The notes beneath the pieces were generated by a model that saw only the letters and a program-made list of their open reading frames with translations, did not search any database and was not told the DNA's origin. The position numbers and the translations under genes were made by a program. Shown piece after piece: positions 29,524-38,440 of a DNA stretch of 49,291 nucleotides. Position 1 is the stretch's first letter. Each line of letters opens with the position of its first letter. Origin of the DNA: Piscirickettsiaceae bacterium NZ-RLO1 (GTDB taxonomy: Bacteria > Pseudomonadota > Gammaproteobacteria > Piscirickettsiales > Piscirickettsiaceae); contig LVCQ01000005.1 in assembly GCA_001644975.1 (NCBI GenBank), forward strand, positions 1 through 49,291, given 5' to 3'.

Positions 29524-30798
29524 CTAAAAACGATAATGAACACCTAGAGCAAGAATTTGTATCGTATTTTTAGATTGCATCGTCAGTGTATTAAGCTGTT
29601 GTATAGCCATAGGGTTAACACGTTGATCAATAGTAATATTAATGGGGTTTAGCGCGGTCACTTGACTGCTTTGTGGACTACCATATAGATAACTTAAGCC
29701 AATAGAAGCCTGCTTAGAAAAATAATGACTCAGCCCTAAACCGAACCACAGTCGATGATTCGATGTCGTAAACTTGCCATCATCAACACCCACTCCCCAC
29801 TCTATAGCGTTTCTGCGATTGAGCTGATAGGCCATACCTAAAGAAAGTAAGTGACTATTTTTTAAGTTTAAATGAGAGTTTGCTGAACTAGTCACTCCCG
29901 CGGCAATTTGACTGTGTTGCTGTAAATAAAACTGACGCCACAACACTTCTTGCAGATTCAGCATTACTGTCACTTTTTCATTAAATCGATGCCTAAAACC
30001 AAAATTTACCGTATCAGGAAACTGAGCGCTAACCTTAGAAGAATAAGTTCCAGCAGCATCCAGATTAGTTACAAAAATATGATTATAACTAAGCCCGATT
30101 GATGTGTTTTTCGACCACTGATATAACCCACCGAACAAAAATCCCTGATTCCAGACTGTCGCTGATTCACTATAATAATTCGATGCTTGCCCAACTAAAC
30201 CTGCAGCCCCAGTGGATTGAAACCTATTTCTTTGAAAATGCCAGCCCAAGCCTAAAGATAACTGTGGGGTTACTTTAACTGCCACAATCGGTGTTAGCGC
30301 CAAAGTCATCAATGTCATCCCAGTATTTAAATGACGACCAACCCATTGACGATTATACTCGGTATTTAAGCTACTTCCTGTCACTATCGTCAAACCCAAT
30401 GACACAACCGATGAAACCGGCCAGGCAATAAATACACTCGGCACCTGCTTAGACGTTGCCTGTCGTGCACTTGTTTGTCCACTTACTATTTCTGTAATAC
30501 CTGAAACTGATAGTCGTTGGGTAGCAGTCGCATTGCTATTATTAGTCGCAGAGCGAACATAACTATCACTAATATAAATCTCCGGAACAGATAAATGGGC
30601 CAATATTGCCGGATTTGAATCCATAACCGCAATATTTGCGCTGGTGACTGCACCAGCAAAGGCATTACCCGCCAAATAACTATTGGTTAGGTATTGCACA
30701 GGTACCGCAAAAGCACCCTGAAAAAAAATAAAAAATAAAAAGAAGACAAAGACAGCACACGCTAAATATTTTTTTTTCAAAAAAACGAATACAGGCAT
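29524..30798 (-). CDS. FadL-like outer-membrane transport protein
   Basis: A 424-residue outer-membrane protein of the OMPP1/FadL/TodX family, which moves long-chain fatty acids or other hydrophobic compounds across the outer membrane. It has a long hydrophobic signal (LACAVFVFFLFFIFFQGAFA), then the FadL-like N-terminal plug sequence AGNAFAGAVTSANIAVMDSN with PAILA. Beta strands follow, ending ...ALGVHYRF with a C-terminal Phe. The length fits. It is not in an operon; flanks are a P-type ATPase gene and an IS1 relic. Confidence 0.82.
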   Translation of the reverse strand: MPVFVFLKKKYLACAVFVFFLFFIFFQGAFAVPVQYLTNSYLAGNAFAGAVTSANIAVMDSNPAILAHLSVPEIYISDSYVRSATNNSNATATQRLSVSGITEIVSGQTSARQATSKQVPSVFIAWPVSSVVSLGLTIVTGSSLNTEYNRQWVGRHLNTGMTLMTLALTPIVAVKVTPQLSLGLGWHFQRNRFQSTGAAGLVGQASNYYSESATVWNQGFLFGGLYQWSKNTSIGLSYNHIFVTNLDAAGTYSSKVSAQFPDTVNFGFRHRFNEKVTVMLNLQEVLWRQFYLQQHSQIAAGVTSSANSHLNLKNSHLLSLGMAYQLNRRNAIEWGVGVDDGKFTTSNHRLWFGLGLSHYFSKQASIGLSYLYGSPQSSQVTALNPINITIDQRVNPMAIQQLNTLTMQSKNTIQILALGVHYRF

Positions 30799-30988
30799 TT
30801 TTATATTTATTTACCAAAAAAAGATAAATACTTTAGTTATTTTATTATTTTATCTATATCTACTGATTCAATCTTAACCATCGATTCTACTTAGGAAACA
30901 TTAAGAAAACATTAAAAGATTATGAATCCGTACTCGTAAGCCTTAGCAATAACATCAAAGCAAAAATAAAGGGTGACGTGTCTATTTA

Positions 30989-31235
30989 ATTGTTCAGTTA
31001 GATAGCCTTGCCAAACTCGAATTTATTGATGGATAAACCAATCACCATATCATACATCTTTTCACTTTTTGACAAACAAATCGTTTTACAAGCTAAGCAC
31101 CTAAATACCTATCCTTAATATAAGATGCTTACGCTCAAGTGCTTGTGTAGCCCTTTTACTAATCACACATGAAAGTCTAGTCTATCGGCATAATACTATT
31201 GATAAGCCCCCAACCACCTGTGTAATAGTTTAAGT
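30989..31235 (-). mobile_element. IS1-family relic (non-coding)
   Basis: This stretch aligns with the left ~250 bases of the degraded IS1-like element at 24698: both begin ATTGTTCAGTTAGATAGCC and share further blocks, with many changes and no surviving reading frame. It is a much older remnant of the same element family. It fills most of the gap between the FadL-like gene and the POT transporter gene. Confidence 0.75.
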
Positions 31236-31271
31236 ACACTGCCCTTTATATATTTAAAACTCCAAACACAG

Positions 31272-32714
31272 TTAACTCATAACCAGCTGACGCATACTCT
31301 TTGATCGGCGTTGTAATAGGTAAGAACCCATGCCCATTAACAGTCCAGCGCCTAATAATAATAAGGCTGTCGCCGTAAAGCCATAACTGTAAATCCCCCC
31401 TGCATGAACATAAGCCTCTGGTGAATTCATCTCAAAATTAACCGCACCAAGCTTAGATAAGCTATTGGTTAATAAACTACCCACAGACTGGCTAAGCATC
31501 CACATGCCTGTCAGTGCTGCCGTTAACTCTTTCGGTGAAATTTTAGTAATCATTGATAAGGCAACGGGCATAATAAATAATTCTGCCAATGGGAAAACAA
31601 TAAAGGCGATAACAATATAAAGACTGCTCACCTGAGTACGTAATTGCATTGCATGCTGAGCAGCAAGAATAAACACACCAAAACCAACAGATAAAGTAAT
31701 CAGACCCATCATACATTTATACAGCGAACCTGGCTCTAATTGACGTTTAGCCAACTTAGTGTAAACAATGGCAAGTATCGGCCCAATAATCATCATAAAA
31801 ACAGGGTCCAAAGCATAATAAACACTCGGCGGAATCTCAATACCAAACATATGGCGATCAACCATGCGCATAATAAATAAGTTTAAGGTCGTGCCCCCTT
31901 GACCCAATGACCCACCAAAAATAATGGCAAAAAACATCAGAGCAAAAATAATGAGCATAACTTTCATATGCTGTTTAATAAACGGTCCAATTTTTAATAA
32001 AAAGCCAATCACGCAAGCTGCAATTAAATAATTTACCAAATGGTAATCAAGAACAGCATAAAGCACAGCAACTGCAATAACTGCACTTAATAAAGTAACA
32101 ATAAAAGAGACCGGATGACTCGCTGATTCATCAACTAATACAGCTAAATTCCCATGCATTTTAAAGTAAAAGAAGAAGCCAATCATCATCACCAAGCTAG
32201 ATAACAAAAAGGCATAATGATAACCATAGGCTTGACCAATAAAACCACAAATAATCGGCGCAAATAACGCCCCAATATTTTTTGCCATATAATAAAGTGT
32301 AAAACCCGCATCGCGCCCATGTTCAGAGCGATCATATAAACGGCCGAGTAAAGTCGTTAATCCTGGATAGAAAAAGCCAAATCCCACCGCGATCAATGCC
32401 AGCGATAAATAAACCAGCTGTACTTCTGGCACCACTAATAATAAATTACCGAGCATCATAAAAAAGATACCCATTAACGCGGCTTGATGATAGTTAACAT
32501 AGCGGCCAATAAATAAACCCGCTAAGGCAGGTGTTGCACTAAATAAAGCCACAAAGGTGGTATAGAGCAAAAAGGCATTCGCATCACTAAAGCCTAAGCT
32601 TTGTTTTAAATAGAAAACCAGTAATGCCGTAATCCCAAAGCGCCCAAATAACTCACAGGACTCTATAAATAAAATACTGCTGACCCCTTTGGGTAATACC
32701 TGTAACAAGCGCAT
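31272..32714 (-). CDS. POT/PTR-family peptide transporter
   Basis: A 480-residue membrane protein of the proton-coupled oligopeptide transporter family in the major facilitator superfamily, with about 12-14 membrane segments. The second POT signature is clear: RDAGFTLYYMAKNIGALFAP. The first helix reads ESCELFGRFGITALLVFYL, so the usual ExxERFxYYG proton-coupling motif has Leu in place of the conserved Arg and lacks both Tyr. It probably imports di- or tripeptides or single amino acids, with possibly altered coupling. Peptide and amino acid uptake through POT proteins matters to intracellular gammaproteobacteria in general. Confidence 0.87.
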   Translation of the reverse strand: MRLLQVLPKGVSSILFIESCELFGRFGITALLVFYLKQSLGFSDANAFLLYTTFVALFSATPALAGLFIGRYVNYHQAALMGIFFMMLGNLLLVVPEVQLVYLSLALIAVGFGFFYPGLTTLLGRLYDRSEHGRDAGFTLYYMAKNIGALFAPIICGFIGQAYGYHYAFLLSSLVMMIGFFFYFKMHGNLAVLVDESASHPVSFIVTLLSAVIAVAVLYAVLDYHLVNYLIAACVIGFLLKIGPFIKQHMKVMLIIFALMFFAIIFGGSLGQGGTTLNLFIMRMVDRHMFGIEIPPSVYYALDPVFMMIIGPILAIVYTKLAKRQLEPGSLYKCMMGLITLSVGFGVFILAAQHAMQLRTQVSSLYIVIAFIVFPLAELFIMPVALSMITKISPKELTAALTGMWMLSQSVGSLLTNSLSKLGAVNFEMNSPEAYVHAGGIYSYGFTATALLLLGAGLLMGMGSYLLQRRSKSMRQLVMS

Positions 32715-32960
32715 GCTTTCTACCTTTTGCTCTTAAATATTTATTTATTTTAAAAATTTGCTTAAATTTACTTTGAGTGCCACATAGCATCATGCTCTTA
32801 ACACAACCCGACTAGTTATATCAAAAAACAGCCCACCATTCAACTGTACCGTTACGAAAATACAAAATATTAATAAATATTGAACTTTAAGATCTTTAAC
32901 CGCCACATAAAAGCTTACCTTGTTAAAATATATTGATTTTTATTAAACTAAAATAAAAAT

Positions 32961-33010
32961 AGAGGAGAATAGAGGAGAATAGAGGAGAATAGAGGAGAAT
33001 AGAGGAGTAG
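32961..33010 (+). repeat. Tandem repeat, 5 x 10 bp (AGAGGAGAAT), upstream of nhaD
   Basis: Four exact copies of AGAGGAGAAT and a fifth ending in GTAG, 68 bases before the nhaD start. Each unit contains a Shine-Dalgarno-like AGAGGAG and is close to one helical turn. The rest of the 32715-33077 gap is AT-rich and shows no gene. Confidence 0.95.
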
Positions 33011-33077
33011 TTGGACAGCAAAAATTTAAAAAATTCAACTACAATCTAAAATAACGCGCAGTCTAGGGAGAACTGGT

Positions 33078-34538
33078 GTGAAATTCACAAAAACATGCAT
33101 TTTTGCATTTATTGCCATGACGAGTTTGCTGCTGCCGAGTGTCAGCCTCGCAGCCAGTGGTGGTGGAGCGCCTTTAAATCTGCAGATGACCTCTTCATTT
33201 GCGGGTTTACTTGCACTCACTGTATTCATTATTGCTTATTTATTCGTTATGTCTGAAGAGTTTACTCATTTACGCAAATCCAAACCCGTTATTGTTGCTG
33301 CCGGGGTTATCTGGATTATCGTCTCAATTTTGGCTGCTCAAGCAGGCTCTTCAGCTGCCGCAGAAGCCGCGATACGCCATAATTTGCTTGAGTATGCCGA
33401 ACTGTTCCTCTTCTTATTGGTTGCCATGACCTACGTCAACGCAATGGAAGAGCGCAATGTCTTTGAAGCGCTCAGAGTTTGGCTAACCCAGCGTGGCTTT
33501 ACCTACCGGCAGCTATTTTGGATCACAGGAATTCTGGCTTTTTTTATCTCGCCAATCGCAGATAACTTAACCACCGCACTGGTCATGTGTGCAGTGGTCA
33601 TGGCTGTTGGCAGTGATAATAAAAAGTTTGTTGCTATAGGCTGTATTAATATTGTTGTTGCTGCCAACGCTGGCGGTGCATTTAGCCCGTTTGGTGATAT
33701 TACCACCTTAATGGTCTGGCAAAAAGGCATCCTTGATTTTGCAGAGTTTTTTGCGATCTTCTTACCTTCAGTCATTAACTATTTGGTTCCCGCGGTGATT
33801 ATGACCTTCGCAGTACCCAAAGTACAGCCAAAGGCACACGAAGAATCAATCAGTATGAAGGTCGGTGCACGCAGAATCATGGTATTATTTTTACTGACCA
33901 TTGTAACTGCTGTTAGCTTTCATAACTTCCTACACCTACCGCCTGCGGCCGGTATGATGCTTGGTCTTGGTTATCTACAGTTTTTTGGCTATTACCTCAA
34001 AATCGTTGAAGAACGTAAGATGAAGCACTTAGGGAATACAACGGATAACTACGTCTTTGACATCTTCAAGAAAGTCCAACGCGCCGAGTGGGATACTTTG
34101 CTTTTTTTCTACGGTATTATCCTCTGTGTCGGCGGCCTATCTACCATCGGCTACCTTGGCATCCTCTCAGAGGCGATGTACGGCCAATGGGGTCAAGCAC
34201 TTGGACTTGCTGCGATTCATAATGCAACACCTGCTAATATCTTCGTCGGTGTCCTTTCTGCCATCGTTGATAATATCCCCGTGATGTTTGCTGTACTTAC
34301 CATGCAACCTGAGATGTCACACGGCCAATGGCTATTAGTCACTCTCACTGCCGGGGTTGGCGGCAGCATGCTCTCCATTGGCTCAGCCGCCGGTGTTGCT
34401 CTGATGGGACAAGCCAAAGGTGCCTACACCTTCTTCAGTCATTTAAAGTGGACCTGGGCCATTGCCCTAGGCTATATTGCCTCAATTATTTGCCACCTCT
34501 ACTTAAATGCTGACCTATTTTATAAACCTATTACTTAA
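33078..34538 (+). CDS. nhaD: Na+/H+ antiporter NhaD
   Basis: A 486-residue NhaD-type antiporter of the ion transporter superfamily, exchanging sodium for protons at the inner membrane. It starts with a signal-like segment (TKTCIFAFIAMTSLLLPSVS), then about 12 membrane helices. Diagnostic segments are ISPIADNLTTALVMCAVVMA, AGGAFSPFGDITTLMVW, SAIVDNIPVMFAVLTM and GGSMLSIGSAAGVALMG. The start is the GTG at 33078, preceded by AGGGAG. A tandem repeat sits just upstream. It ends before a strong hairpin. Confidence 0.95.
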   Translation: MKFTKTCIFAFIAMTSLLLPSVSLAASGGGAPLNLQMTSSFAGLLALTVFIIAYLFVMSEEFTHLRKSKPVIVAAGVIWIIVSILAAQAGSSAAAEAAIRHNLLEYAELFLFLLVAMTYVNAMEERNVFEALRVWLTQRGFTYRQLFWITGILAFFISPIADNLTTALVMCAVVMAVGSDNKKFVAIGCINIVVAANAGGAFSPFGDITTLMVWQKGILDFAEFFAIFLPSVINYLVPAVIMTFAVPKVQPKAHEESISMKVGARRIMVLFLLTIVTAVSFHNFLHLPPAAGMMLGLGYLQFFGYYLKIVEERKMKHLGNTTDNYVFDIFKKVQRAEWDTLLFFYGIILCVGGLSTIGYLGILSEAMYGQWGQALGLAAIHNATPANIFVGVLSAIVDNIPVMFAVLTMQPEMSHGQWLLVTLTAGVGGSMLSIGSAAGVALMGQAKGAYTFFSHLKWTWAIALGYIASIICHLYLNADLFYKPIT

Positions 34539-34558
34539 CCATGTGACAAATAATTATT

Positions 34559-34581
34559 AAGGGGGGACTTGAGCCCCCCTT
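34559..34581 (+). terminator. Probable terminator after nhaD
   Basis: A perfect 8-bp stem, AAGGGGGG with CCCCCCTT, over a 7-base loop, 21 bases past the nhaD stop codon. The following bases (TTCATCTTTATT) are only moderately T-rich. Beyond it, up to 34868, I see no gene; ATTACAGATA is repeated in tandem around 34720-34740. Confidence 0.7.
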
Positions 34582-34868
34582 CATCTTTATTAAATCGCGA
34601 AGTCATCCTCATGTTGAATAAAACACCAGACAAATTCCTCGCAACCAACTTGATCATAGCTCCACCGTTACCCTGTCAACTCTAACATTCTCAATACGGC
34701 ATGATCTCAACCCTAAAAATTACAGATAAATTACAGATATTTAATACTTAAGTATAAGGGATAACAATGCGATATATATAATAAACTATTAATGTTGATC
34801 TACTCATTATCATGAGTATAATGACTGGAGATATTCATTTTAAAATAATTAGAAATTTAGAGGCAACT

Positions 34869-35315
34869 GTGTTTAATAAGTTATTTATTTTATTGCTTTT
34901 ATTAGCTTTTAACTCATATTTTTATGCATTAAGCGGTCGCACTATTACGATATCCAATCAAACGATGCAGAATATCACCCTTAACTTTTTTGACGCAACC
35001 TGCATGTATACAGACTTGAGTAGTCCGGAAGCAGTCTCTATGGACTCATTAAACAATACCACTCTTAAGGCACATAGCTCGGTGAAAGTACATGAGGAAT
35101 CAAAAGCGTCTGAAATATGCTTTTTCATTCGCTTCAACTCCAGTGAATATAAGCTCAAGGCATCCTTAAGTATCGCCCCTTATATTTATACCGTGATGCA
35201 AGGTACTGCATATGGCTCTGCAGTTGAACGCTTTATGCGCTATAGCACAGTAGGAGGCAGTATAGAGAGGTTTACATTTAGTTTTAAGGATAATAATATT
35301 TATATTAAGCATTAA
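34869..35315 (+). CDS. Secreted hypothetical protein, 148 aa
   Basis: No family recognised. The GTG at 34869 is preferred because TTAGAGGCAACT precedes it and because it puts a clean signal peptide at the N-terminus (FNKLFILLLLLAFNSYFYA), with cleavage near ALSG. A longer frame begins at 34812. The mature part is about 125 residues, predicted beta-rich, with two cysteines (CMY and EICFF) that could pair in the periplasm. It is a single gene, more AT-rich than the housekeeping genes, between nhaD and the HAD-like gene. Confidence 0.6.
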   Translation: MFNKLFILLLLLAFNSYFYALSGRTITISNQTMQNITLNFFDATCMYTDLSSPEAVSMDSLNNTTLKAHSSVKVHEESKASEICFFIRFNSSEYKLKASLSIAPYIYTVMQGTAYGSAVERFMRYSTVGGSIERFTFSFKDNNIYIKH

Positions 35316-35631
35316 TGATTGTGCACCCTTTAATCCTAAAATCCTAATCTAAGATAATTTATCATGCCAACACGCTATCACCTCCCATTAAAGCGTACAA
35401 CACTTTTAAACTTCATTAGGAAAGAGCCCTTGTAATTAATTTTAAAAAAATTAATAAGGTCACACTAACATATATAAAAAATTTAAACTCCACCCTCTAA
35501 AATAAAAAATACAACGTAAAATAACAAGTCAGTTCATTTATTAAAAAACATTGATTTTTATATTTTTTAATATAAATATATATCTTATATTCTGCAATAA
35601 TATTTATATCAAAATCTAAGAAGCCAAACTT
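35316..35631. other. AT-rich intergenic stretch
   Basis: About 315 very AT-rich bases with no credible reading frame, RNA gene or terminator that I can defend. It must hold the promoter of the HAD-like gene. Confidence 0.5.
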
Positions 35632-36702
35632 ATGCCAAAAAATATTTTTGTATTTAATATTAATAAAACATTGCTATGGGCTGAAGAGTTCCCAAAAACT
35701 ATAAACCAAATACCTATTACTCTATCAACTTGGCCAGCTTATCGACATGATAACATTCATGTCATTAATAAAGAAAAGATCGCTAAAGTAATGCAAGAGA
35801 TTTTAGCAAATGGAGATCAAATCGCCTTCCTGCAAGAAGTGCCTATGCCTGAAAAAAATAAAAGCAGGAAAAAACAAAGAGAAGAGCAGGATGCAAACTT
35901 CCTAGAGTTCTGCTCTCACGAATATGGTCTTTCTCTTCGTCCAAATAGTATTCACTTTCACCACGGCGGCGATGACAAAGTTGCCTGTCTTCTGCGTATA
36001 TCAGAATACCAACAACTACCTCATCAAAATATAATATTAATCGATAGCAATAAAAATCATACAAGATCAGCACGAAAAACAGGATTTCAAGCGGTCGATG
36101 TAGATAGCAACTGGGATCACAACACAAATTGTGACCTTAATCCAAGCTATGGACTCGACTCAACTCATGGCAAGCAATATATTAAAACCTTAGAAACAAT
36201 AGTAAGCAAACAAACTCTTTTTCTAAAAGCCAAAGAATCACTACAACAAATTCATACATCAACTGAAAAACAATTGCTGTTTTCAAAATGCGATACCCTG
36301 CAAGAACTCTGCTTTGCTGCAGCAATTCGTCAAAAAAGTGGTATTTTCCATCCACAAAATACAACAACAACTGGAAATATGTTGATCCAACTCTTAAACC
36401 GCCCTGAAAACTACTTACTTAAGCTACAACTCTGCCCACAAGGTGAAAAAGTGCGCGTAAGAGATATCCGTCATTACGCTTTATATGGCCATCAAGAAGA
36501 TTATAAACGCAGTAGCAGCACATGTTTCTTAAATATGCAAGACAGCAAAAATGAAAGCTTCTTCTCGCACAAAAATAATGATAATCCCAAAGAGCCAACA
36601 TTGCTGTTTAACAATCGTGCTGGTTATTATTTATCGCATCACGAACTTGATGCCGCTATCAAAGCGGATACTAAACTAAATAATATTGCGCATATAAACT
36701 AG
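35632..36702 (+). CDS. HAD-fold-like protein with degenerate catalytic motif (candidate effector)
   Basis: A 356-residue protein whose first 160 residues follow the HAD phosphatase plan. Motif I reads FVFNINKTLLW, where both Asp of DxDxT are Asn (N9, N11). A Lys lies at GGDDKVACLL (K116, motif III position), and the C-terminal acidic motif is NIILIDSNKNH... TGFQAVDVDS (residues 133-159) with D-S instead of D-D. Loss of the nucleophile predicts no classic phosphatase activity. Residues 180-356 match nothing I recognise, are Gln/Asn-rich and include CPQGEKVRVRDIRHYALYG. No signal peptide. Its last 32 bases overlap the 3' end of cydC on the other strand. Its role as an effector is a guess. Confidence 0.6.
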   Translation: MPKNIFVFNINKTLLWAEEFPKTINQIPITLSTWPAYRHDNIHVINKEKIAKVMQEILANGDQIAFLQEVPMPEKNKSRKKQREEQDANFLEFCSHEYGLSLRPNSIHFHHGGDDKVACLLRISEYQQLPHQNIILIDSNKNHTRSARKTGFQAVDVDSNWDHNTNCDLNPSYGLDSTHGKQYIKTLETIVSKQTLFLKAKESLQQIHTSTEKQLLFSKCDTLQELCFAAAIRQKSGIFHPQNTTTTGNMLIQLLNRPENYLLKLQLCPQGEKVRVRDIRHYALYGHQEDYKRSSSTCFLNMQDSKNESFFSHKNNDNPKEPTLLFNNRAGYYLSHHELDAAIKADTKLNNIAHIN

Positions 36703-38440
36703 CATAACGTTTATTGGCCTGCAGCAATTGAGCTTCAGTGCCAAACTCAATCAGCTGGCCATTTTCCATCACAGCAATTTTATCCATACCCTGCACATCA
36801 GTTAAACGGTGAGTAATTAATAATACAGTACGACCTGTCATTAACGTGATTAAACTTTTCATAAACTCATCAGCAGTCAGCGGATCTAAACCTTCGGTTG
36901 GCTCATCCAGCAAGACAATGGGATGATCGGCTAACAATGCCCGTGCAACAGCAATTCGACGAATTTGTCCACCAGAAAAACGCGAACCATGCTCACCCAC
37001 CCACGTACCTAAACCTTCAGGCAGTTGCTGCACAGCATCAAATAATTGTACTGTTTTTAGTGCTTGATTTAACTCTTCATCAGAGGCGGTAGGCTTTGCC
37101 AATAATAAATTATCACGCACACTCATATTAAATAAATAACTACGTTGTGAAACTACACCCATCAAGCCTCTTAAAGCCGGCTCACTGAAGTCTTTAAGAT
37201 TATGATGGCCGACTTTAATCATCCCAGAATCTGGATCAAACACCCGAGTTAATAGCTGAATTAATGTTGTTTTACCCGCACCGGTTGAACCGACAATTGC
37301 AACTTTTTCGCCTTGATGAACACATAAATTAAGGTTGTTAAAAATAGTTTCACGACCAGGATAAGCAAAATTAACCTGATCAAACCCTATAGAATAATCT
37401 ACGGGTTTATTCGCATTAATAACATGTTGAGTAAATAAAACCGCAGGTTGCTGTTCAGCTAAATTTAACAGTCGGCCCATCGCCTTACCTGTACGCCCAA
37501 GGTATTGAAATGCCAAAGGCAAAGGCATAATCACCTCAAATGCGGCAAGTACAGCAAAGGCAATCAGTGCTAAATTTACTCCATTTAATTGCTGAGCTAA
37601 CACCAACTGGGCACCCAAATATAGGGCCAACCATAAAGCCAAACCTGTAAACAACAAAATCAAAGCTTGCGAAAGCGCATCTATCTGATTCATTCGTGCT
37701 TGTAAGCGTAATAATCTACCCTGCCTAGTTTGCAATTGAGCGAAAGCACGGCGCTCACGGCCAAAGCTTAATAGCTCCATCAACCCTTGGGTACTATCAA
37801 TACAATGAATCCGCAATTGCGCCAACTCGGTAACTAGGCTACCTCCTGTCGCATGACCTAAACGCAGCGCTAACAATGGTACACAAAAACCACTTAAAAC
37901 CATCAATAAAAAAACACACCAAGCAATTTCTATACTAAAAAAGTGCAAGAAAAATAATAAAACAATAGAAAGCAATACAGCGATTAAAAAAGGCCCAACA
38001 ACTCGTAAATATGCCTCATCAAGCGTGTCAATATCACCGATTATGCGTGAAAGCAAATCACCGCTACGTGATTTTAATAAGCCGGCTGGGGCCAGAGGCT
38101 CTATTTTTTGATAAAACCACACCCTAAGCGTCGTCAAAATCCGCAACGTTGCCTCATGGGTCACGACGCGCTCACCATAACGCCCGACAATCCGTATTAG
38201 TGAAAAGGCACGCACCGCCCCACCAGGCAAGTAATAATTAAAAGCCAGTGCCGTTGCCATGGCCAGACCCGCACCTGCAGACGCTGAAATCAGCCAGCCA
38301 GACAGTGATAATAATCCAACCCCAGCAATGACTGTCACCAAGCCGAGCAATAAGCCTAAGCTCATTGAACGCCAATGAGCTACAACGGGTTGAAGAAACG
38401 GTATCAACTGACTTATTTTTCTGCGTATCTGTTTATTCAT
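36671..38440 (-). CDS. cydC: Thiol reductant ABC exporter subunit CydC
   Basis: A 589-residue fused permease-ATPase, partner of CydD. The heterodimer exports cysteine and glutathione to the periplasm and is needed for cytochrome bd assembly. The membrane domain (about 1-320) starts LIPFLQPVVAHWRSMSLGLL. The ATPase has Walker A GSTGAGKTT, Q-loop VSQRSY, signature FSGGQIRRIAVARALL and Walker B ILLDEPTEG. The ATG at 38440 overlaps the cydD stop codon by four bases (ATGA), so the pair is translationally coupled. The frame extends to 38509, but that region lies inside cydD. Confidence 0.93.
   Translation of the reverse strand: MNKQIRRKISQLIPFLQPVVAHWRSMSLGLLLGLVTVIAGVGLLSLSGWLISASAGAGLAMATALAFNYYLPGGAVRAFSLIRIVGRYGERVVTHEATLRILTTLRVWFYQKIEPLAPAGLLKSRSGDLLSRIIGDIDTLDEAYLRVVGPFLIAVLLSIVLLFFLHFFSIEIAWCVFLLMVLSGFCVPLLALRLGHATGGSLVTELAQLRIHCIDSTQGLMELLSFGRERRAFAQLQTRQGRLLRLQARMNQIDALSQALILLFTGLALWLALYLGAQLVLAQQLNGVNLALIAFAVLAAFEVIMPLPLAFQYLGRTGKAMGRLLNLAEQQPAVLFTQHVINANKPVDYSIGFDQVNFAYPGRETIFNNLNLCVHQGEKVAIVGSTGAGKTTLIQLLTRVFDPDSGMIKVGHHNLKDFSEPALRGLMGVVSQRSYLFNMSVRDNLLLAKPTASDEELNQALKTVQLFDAVQQLPEGLGTWVGEHGSRFSGGQIRRIAVARALLADHPIVLLDEPTEGLDPLTADEFMKSLITLMTGRTVLLITHRLTDVQGMDKIAVMENGQLIEFGTEAQLLQANKRYASLYAQYYLV

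Noticed and set aside
32961-33010. CRISPR-like array
   Set aside because: Units are directly adjacent 10-mers with no spacers, and no cas gene is in the window.
33001-33050. Leader peptide starting at TTG just after the tandem repeat (12 codons)
   Set aside because: The site AGAGGAG-TAG-TTG is suggestive, but there is no regulatory codon bias or attenuator-like hairpin to support it.
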